From the NCBI GenBank assembly GCA_018398805.1, contig JAGFBZ010000289.1, positions 2,869,001 to 2,933,000 on the forward strand: a stretch of DNA of 64,000 nt. Reading direction: 5' to 3'. A model generated the notes under the pieces. The model was given only the letters and a program-made list of their open reading frames with translations, ran no database searches and was not told the origin of the DNA. Each line of letters opens with the position of its first letter. The stretch's first letter is position 1. The translations under genes were made by a program, and so were the position numbers. Source of the DNA: Hirundichthys speculiger. Taxonomy: Eukaryota; Chordata; Actinopteri; Beloniformes; Exocoetidae. This document shows, one piece after another, positions 52,501 through 61,500 of the stretch.

Positions 52501-55500
52501 ATGGTTCTTAGATTTTTCTACTGTCTAATTATGAAAGATCTGCCTTAAATTGCACTTTTTTTTTTACCTTGTTTAATTTGTGTTAGATAGTAAAATGGTA
52601 ATTTGCTGTGTTTGAGTGCAAGAACAGTTATATTAAAGGAGACTTTTATGTCCATGTTGACACAATTTCTTGAGGTTTTATAGAAGTGTCTCTGACATGC
52701 TTTGGTCAAAATACTGAAGCGGTACAAAAACTTTCCCCTTTCAAGTGCCTTTACGCTCGTGTTCATATCAACTGATTTTAGGGGCTAGAGTGAGCCACTC
52801 AACTTTTGGATCCATCCTGCAGCTTTGTGCTTCCGTGCAACCATGTTTTGGGAACAAATTATAATACCACAGGGTGTAATCATTAATACCAAATTAATAA
52901 CCACCTCCATACCAGATGAGAGGGGATACTTGTATAGTACCTTTGTTGGGAGCTCACACTAACACACAGCAAACCAAGCTCACACTACGACACCGAGATG
53001 AGAAATAAACTTGGCTGGCATTTTTAGTACAATTTTGTTTTTATTACAGTTGGACTATAATGAGCATTATTGGCTCATTTTTTTCTTAGGTTAAGTTGAC
53101 TGCATAGCTGGTGACATGAATTTGCAATTAATAGCAAAGCAAAAAGCAAGAACAGAAGATTTTCAGGTTTCCACTTCCAAGGTACAGCAAATGCTGTCAA
53201 AATTGGTTGAGATTAAGGAAAAAAAATAGAAAAAATTTGAGGCTGGCTGGCTGATAATTCCACTCTGACTCCGTTTGTGATGTAACGATATGCTGCAAGT
53301 CTCATATTACATATTTTTTGGAACAAGGCCACCCCAGAACAAAGTGGCAGCGTTTTTTTTTTTCTAGAGTTTCCGAGTTGGTGACGACTTCAGACGCCTA
53401 TGAAAAATTCTGTCAAGGATGAGTAAAGTTGATGAGCTGTTTTGATTCTTTTGTACAGCACATATCCCTTTTCCCGTATTGTATCTTATCTTATCTTGGA
53501 AATGTATTAACATTCAGCTTGCATTTAAATAATAATTAAATCTACTTTTATGTCACACAGGGCAAAAAGCATAATAATGTTCTTGGTGAGAGCTTTCACA
53601 TTCCAGATTTAATTCAGGTTCAGAATACACACAGTTTCAGGGAATATAATTTCCAACAACATTAGATTTTCACACGCTTATTTTGTCATATGGATTTCTT
53701 TTGTTTTTTTCCCCCGTGTGAATACCCGGCGACTGTGGTTTAGCCGACTAGACACCCAAATTATTGTCCATTGTTCAGTCATCCGTCTGATACGGCTACT
53801 GTATAGTTGCATTGTACCTGTGCCCTGATGTGGCCAGTTGACCAGTGAAGAATTATCCCTCTGCCTGTTAAGTTTCATCACCATCAAAACCATCTTGCCA
53901 TCCCACTGACTTATATGTACTTTACCCAGTATGTATAAGTAGAATAATGTATCATCGTCAGAGCAGCAAAGCCATACAAAAGAGATCCATCTTGTTTTTC
54001 TTCTAGTGACGCTGTGGACAGACCTTTGTATTTGTCTACTGTTATGACGGTGCCCTGTCTTGACCTGTCAAACACAGACACCTCCTCAGCGTCAGAAGAC
54101 GAGGGCTCACTGCGCCGGCAGGGACGTCTGGCCACCTCCACGCCCTACCAGGGCCACGGCCACCCAGCCGTTGAGCACTGGTTTAACCGTGTCATCCAGG
54201 GTTCGTCCACCTCATCCTCCGCGTCATCCACATCATCCCACACGGGAGGGAGATCCATCACCAACACCACTGCCCACGCAGCTCTCAACGCCAACGCCGC
54301 AGCGACCGCACTGGCTGATCTTATGGCACACACCCAGCTAGGTCAGTGACACACAGTCTCACATGGCATTATGTATGGTTTAGGTGTGCTTTTTTTTTTT
54401 TTTCTCATTTTAGCTAATATACATGAATCAAGCTTTGAAGACAATTCAATTAAATTTTATTTGTATAGCGTCTGTTACATTGTCAATTGTCTCTAGGTGG
54501 TTTACAGAGACCCAGAACATGACCCCTGAGCCGATATCATTAACTAAAATTACAATATTGAATCCTAAAAAAGGATAATGGCAAGTAAAAAACTCCCACA
54601 GTGGGAGAAAAAAACCTTTAAGCTAAACAGAGACAAGGAAAAACTCCACTTTAAGAGGAAGAAATCTTGAGCAGGACCTGGCTCATATGGGGGGACCTTC
54701 CTGCCGAAGGCCAGCCGGGTAAAGAAAGAAAAAAAAAAAAAGAGGCGAGACAGGACAGAGAGTGGATGTAGGACAGAGAAAGGGAGCACACAAATGACTG
54801 AATAAAATGACCACATAAACATAAACAGATGCAGGTAGCAGCACTGAGGTGAGATGGTCAGAGGACTAGGTTCGCTGGTCACCACGCCAGCCGGTACCCT
54901 GAACACGTCTAAACACACAGGTGGAGGTAAACGCTGGGACGGCCAGATGATGAAACTGCAAGTCAGCATGCAACTCAGGAAACTCTGGCCTGCAAACATA
55001 CAGAAAGAAAGGAGAAAAAAAAGAGAGGGGGGGGTGGGACAACACAACAAACTACAAGAAAGAAAATGGAGCACAGTTACAGTAACAAGGTGCTCCTAAT
55101 TAATTATGGAATGAGCTGGAGGAGGAGGAAGGGAGGGAGGAGGAAATGGAAGGAAAGGGAGAAGAGCAGTGGAGACACCACTCAGCAGATCATGTTGGCG
55201 TCCCCCTGCAGCGTAGGCCTATAGCAGCATAGCTATGATGAAGCTGCAATTAAGACGAGCCTACTCTAGTCTTAGCTCCTACAACTAAGGCTATAACTAT
55301 TAGCTCTTACACACTATTGTTTAGACTAACTGTAGGCTTTACTGAACAGAAATGTTTTCAATTTAGTTTTAAAAATGGAGGTGGTGTCAGCCTCCTTAAC
55401 CTCTATTGGTAGTTGGTTCCATAATAAAGGTGCCTGGTAAGACAGTTTTTTTTTTCTTTTTTTTTTTAATTTATCTTTTGTATTACATTTTTCAACTTCA

Positions 55501-58500
55501 GCAGATGTTTGGTGAGCAGGTCAGCATAAGGTCAGAGGTTTTTTACAATGCCTTGCAGCTGTTTAATCACCCATGCATCCAAGACCTTTTTTCGCTCCTG
55601 TTCCACAAAAATACTTGATGGTGGCAAGGCAAAGGACAGTTTTAAATCGCATCTCTACTTAGGCGTCACCGCCTGCCATCTCTCTGTCATTCAGTCATGT
55701 GAGAAAGTTGGTGGCCTCGTTGTGGTCAATGCTGCATGTTCCTTGTTGCCATTTGAGTGAAGTTCATTAAGGAAGTTCAGCTGCTTTTTCACTCTCAATC
55801 TCAGTGTGAGATGGTGTCTTCCATGCAAGTGTGTGTTCATATATATATGTATGTAGCGCTGGCACAGCAATGCCCTATCAAGATGGAGCTGTCGTGCATT
55901 TTTTTTTTTTTCACCCCCTCCAGCTCTACTCCCCTCAAGGCTGCTGTCATAAAGTAACAGCAGTGACCGGTGCTGAGTGAAGCTGTAAATAAACCTCCCC
56001 TATTACTCCGTCCCCTGGCTCCTCCAGCACTCACTGTGTGTCACTCATCTCTGCAGAAGACAGCTTCTACTCCAACGCCATCACATATAGGCTGCATTTG
56101 AAAACGATATTTATGTCAATGACCAAACAGACATGGCTTTTGGGTTTGAGATAACACTTGACAAAATATTTGTACTTGTCATTATGCAGAATTTTGCAGT
56201 TATTTTTTTTTTATCTCATAAACATATGTTCTGCAGTAGGCGACTGCTCCAACTCCCAACCTCCAAGTAAAACCAGAGCAGTGTGTTTTACTAACCGCTC
56301 ATGGAGATTTTTATATAGGTGCGACAGCCTAAAGTAAGCCTGACCTTTTAACCCCAGACACCCCACCCATCACAGATAACCACTCGGCGCCCCCCGACGT
56401 GACGGGGCTGTCAGAGTGCTCCTCGCTTCATGCGGAGCGGCCCCAGGTGGCCTCGGTGCGAGGCGTTTCCCGCAGCTACAACCACCACACCAGCGTCATG
56501 GAGACCGCAGATGGTGAGTTTTCTGCTCACTTACTCATACACGCACACACATGCACATGCACGCGTGTGCACGCGCGCAGAGAGTCACCTCCCATTTCTC
56601 CCCTGCTGTTTGTCCCTCTGTCTGCTCCTCCGTCAGTCTGTCTGTCTGTCTGTCTGACTGGCACAAGCTACGTTGCCATGGCAACAGTACATCTTTCCAA
56701 ACCATCTTTAAAAAAAAAAATCAACTCTTTCCTATTTTAATGACGATGGTGAAAATAGTTGGTACATTTTGGAGGGTCAAGAATCACTGGTCTGTACCAG
56801 CGTGTTATTTAAGAGGATGGTGTCAGTTTCTATTGATGTCAGTGCAGCTTGTTTTCAAATTTTTTTTTTATCAATATCACATAATATTACCAGGGACCTA
56901 CCTTAGAAAGGAAAAAAGGTGAAAATATTTAAAAGCACAAAGCTAAAATTGTCTACAAAAAAATAACAGTCACGCCTCCAAGCTGTTTGTATCTTCCTTC
57001 CATCTGTATTCATTCAGCGTTTTGATAACACTGAGATCTGGAAAACCCACTGAGCTGAGCTCAACTTCATTCTGCCTGTGTACCTGACTCTCATTGACGA
57101 AGGCAGCTGTTAAATCTTCTGATTTATAAGACATTTTAGAGCCACCTTGCAGACATTTTCAGATTTGCTCCTTCTGTTTTGCTGATTATGATATACTTTT
57201 GTGATGCTAATCATTTGAATCCGCACCCTATTTACAAGTTATCCCAAGTGGATAATTAGAAATGACAACAATGCAGAAAAAGTCAGCCTTGTTGTGTTAC
57301 AACAGTGTTATGAGGCTGTCAGAAGCTCAGTCTCAACTCCATGTGGCAGCTGTTGGATTTCTCACAGGTTCACACTTGCACTGACAACACACACACACAC
57401 ACAGAAAGTTGTCAGGACTGTTTCATTGACATCCTGATCCTGATGTGTTTCTTCTCCAGGCTGTGAATGGGGAGGTGGAGGATTCCACTCTTTAATTGAT
57501 GGTATTTATAACTGCTCCTCCAACTCTATAGCAGTCTGCTACAGTATATGTGCACTCTGCTGCGTGTGCATTGCATTTGTGCTTGTGTGCGCTTGTAGTT
57601 CTGCCTTTTTCTCTGCTGTCGGGTCTAGCACTTGTCCATAATGTTTTTTTTTTTGTTTTTTTTTTTTTACACATAAATGTATTAAAAGAGCCTATGAAAT
57701 CAGTAAGACGCCTGCGTGCAATGTCCCGCCAAAATGTTCTGAGAACTGATTTTGCCTGAAGTGTATTTTGAGAAAAGGTCTTTTGTGGGACAGGTGTGAT
57801 AGTTCATATGACCTTGTTAATTATTAATGTGTTTGCATATCGGTTTCTCATCTCAAAGCGAGGAAGCTCAGACCTGTCAGTGTGTGTTTCTTATTACATG
57901 CGTACAGCAGCAAGTTAGCCTGCAGCCACAATGAGGCTTCAGCGTTGACAGCCATCTAGCACCGCTGCCATATTAATCTTAGCTTGGCATAAGGGAGAGC
58001 AGAAAACATGCCAAATTAGTGACTTAAATTGTATGTACTGATCTTTCTTGATTACGCTGTAAAAATCCTATGGAGCCTGTTGATTTGCTCTTTTATTTTC
58101 AATTATCAAAGCTAAGTCGTGCCAGTCATGAATTGTTTCTGCGACCAGTTATTTTGTGTATAGAGAGGCATACATCACATCTTCTGATCTCCCTGTTGTA
58201 TTGTGGTGATGTTTGGGGCCACCATATATGTCACAGTATATGTCAACATAAACTTTGATATGCATTTGATATATCCACTTATGTTTCCATAAACTCTGTT
58301 AAAAACTAGACTGCCTGCTGGACTGTTAGAAGAACTTTGGAAAAAATGAAACTTTTTTTTTGTGTGTCAGGAGTGTTGAGCAAACTATTTTGTGGCTGAA
58401 ACCCGCAGACATGGTCAGGAACTTGGAAAGTTTTGGATGGAACTAACACATGTAGGCTTTGGTCTGGGGTTTGTATGCAATAAAATATGGAATAATACCA

Positions 58501-61500
58501 ACGTTATTCCATGAGTCTTCTTTATAGACTTGATTTTTATATTTAATACAGTTCTGCATACTACGGTATATAGGTTTATCTAATTCATGCTGCTGGCCCG
58601 CATAGTTTGCTTCCAGTGGAAGTCCGTCCACATGAGGACAAGGTGTCTCTGTCATCCTGTCCTGTTGTAGTAAAGTAGATCAAGCCTGCTGTGCACTGCT
58701 GTGATTTTCAGCTGCTGTGACTTCCTGGAATGTCTGATACGCCTTCTCCTTTCGAAATTAAGTATGGAAATAATGTCTGGTCATTTTAGTTTGAGTATCT
58801 GAAGTGTGACATCGAAACTTTCTCGCTGCTGTCAATGCAAAGGTTCACGTTTTTTTTTTTTTTTTTTTTTAGATAACTGTATTCACATTAAAAGTATTAA
58901 ACTCTAATGTATGCCACTCACATTTTTATCATTATTTTAGCATCTCTTAATTCAGATTTTCACTGTGTCTGTCTGTGAGTGTTTTGGAAGCGAACACCTT
59001 TTGAGACATCTCAAAATCCAACTGCAGCAGATGAGACATCTCTGTTGCTAGGCAGCAGGCGAGGTAGTCCTTGTGTCTTGGTTTATTTATGTGAGGTGTT
59101 TCTGTGATTTTGAGAGAAACTCGCCTGAATGTCTGTGACCTCCAGGTGACTGTCGAGGACCTCGTGTATTCACTGTTTTGTTGTAATGCTGCATTGTGTG
59201 AGAGCTGATTGTCCTCTGTGTGTCATCAGAACACTGCATTGACCTTTTCTCTTCCCTCCTCTTATCTCTCCTCTCTTATCCATCCTCGTCTGCTTACCCC
59301 ATCAATCTCTCAATCTGTCTTCACTTTCCTTCCTCTGACCCACTCCTCTTCTCTATTCTTTCTCATGCCATTGATGTCTGTTGCTTTGCACAACCTTTGT
59401 CTTGCTTTATTTTATTTTTGTCATCTGCAAACTCATTTTGAAGGTGTTCCAGTCAACAGTCGTGTCTCCAACAAAATCCAGCAGCTGCTCAATACACTGA
59501 AGAGACCAAAGCGTCCACCGTTGCGTGAATTCTTTGTTGACGACTTTGAGGAGCTTTTGGATGGTAAGCTGGCCCAAAAGTAATTATGTTGCTTCTCTTT
59601 GCTGACGAATCTTGAAAAATGTATTCTTCTCAGGAATATGTTTTGGCGCTACTATTCAGTTTTGAGATTTTGTAGCTCTGAGTGTCGAGTTATGCTTTGC
59701 GAGCAGTTTTTAGATTCTGGACTCCTGATGAACCTGTGGGTCACCAGGATTGGGAACACTGACTGTACAAAGTGAACAAGCGTTGTTAAACTGTTTGCTT
59801 CATTCTAGCCTCCCATGGTGGGTTTTGAGCGGTTTTCTGCCACTGAACCTCCAGTGTGTAAATAAAAATGTGGCAGGAACAGCAACACATCAGCAGGTAG
59901 TTGGTTCTGGCACAGAGCTTGTCATGGTCTGACTGAGCAGAAAGACACAGAGAGTTTCAATATGATGGAGGCTTTAAATTTGAAAAGGATATAGCTTGTT
60001 ATAGTTAACAGTTAAGAGATCCACTTGTCAGACATTTTAGTTTGTGTAAAGCAAAAATGGTGATGAAAGAAGGTTTTTAAGTCAAACTAGTAGCGTGAGG
60101 CCTGGAGAAATAGAGAAGAGACCTTTGTTTTTCAGTGAGCTAGTGATTTGTGAGAAATGTGCATCATCATCATCATCATCATCCTTCAGCTTTTTCTTGT
60201 TCATCAGAACATTTTCATTATACTTTAGTCTAACACCTTTTTGGTTCTTTCATCTAAAAAAGGGGGGGGGAAAGCTTTTCAGTACATGATAGGATATATT
60301 TGGGTGTCTTAAGATGACAGCTAACTCAATATGACATCGTAGCACAATCTTGCCACTTTATGGAAGTGAAGCCTCGGTCTGAAAACATCCTTCGGTGATG
60401 GGTACACATTTGGCAAGGTTCTGTGATATTAGAGAGACAGATCCAAGTAGAATTAGCCAACGTCCTCATCTTTATCTTCACTCAACTCAACTTTCCATCA
60501 TGCTGTCATTTCTGTAACATCAGCCAGTGCTGATTTTAAAGGAGCCACAACACAGAAAAACTGAGTGGCTTCCTTCACCTCTTAAAACCGGCTCCTGTGA
60601 CCAAAAGGAAAGGTTGAAAAGGGTGTTTTTATAATAAATCTGTCCTATTTTGACCAAAGCTCCATGCAGATGTTTCACTAAGACCTCAGTGTATATTGTA
60701 TCACTATTTGAAAATAGGCATGTCTTCTTAAGATTGTTTATTTCACAAATTTACAATTCATTTGTAAGTCACTCAACCTAAAGACATACAAGGGTTTTTT
60801 CTTTTAATTTATTTCTTTTTAATCAAGTGGCTAAGCTTTTACTCTGGCAGCTCAAGGATATCCTACTGACCCACCCTTCTATAAAGGTCTCCTGTTCTCT
60901 TCTCCATGAATTCAGTTCAGCAGCCAGACCCCAACCAGCCGCGGCCTGAAGGCCAGCAGATGAGTCCCCTAGAAGGAGAGCCTCTCGGGGTGGTCACCAA
61001 CTGGCCTCCGTCTTTGCCAGCAGCCTTACAAAGATGGGGCACCACTCATCCAAAGAGCCCCTGTCTGACAGCACTTGACAATTCTGGGAAGCCCATCTAC
61101 ACCCTCACCTATGGTAGGTGTCCACATTTGGATGACCAGCTCACAATTGAAAATGGCGATGGGGAGCAGGGTCACCTGTAGACCTTTTTGGGAAATGGCT
61201 TGACAATGCGTGTTAACCTCTGCAGGTAAACTGTGGACCCGCAGTCAGAAACTGGCCTACACTCTTCTCAATAAGCTGAGCAGCAGAAATGAGCCTTTGC
61301 TCATGCCCGGGGACAGAGTAAGTCCTGAGATAAAACTCTTTACTCAATGGCAATCAGTGTATTAGATGCAGATATAAAATGCTATTGAAAGGAAAATGAC
61401 CTAAGAAGAGTCCATGGCTAGTTTTCACATTCAGATGAATTCAGGCATGTTAACATTTAGCTGTAGCTGGTTAAATAAGTAAATCCACCCTGTTTAAAGC

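Noticed and set aside
54565..55074. 169-residue minus-strand frame
   Set aside because: Lies wholly inside the interspersed repeat at 54443-55437.
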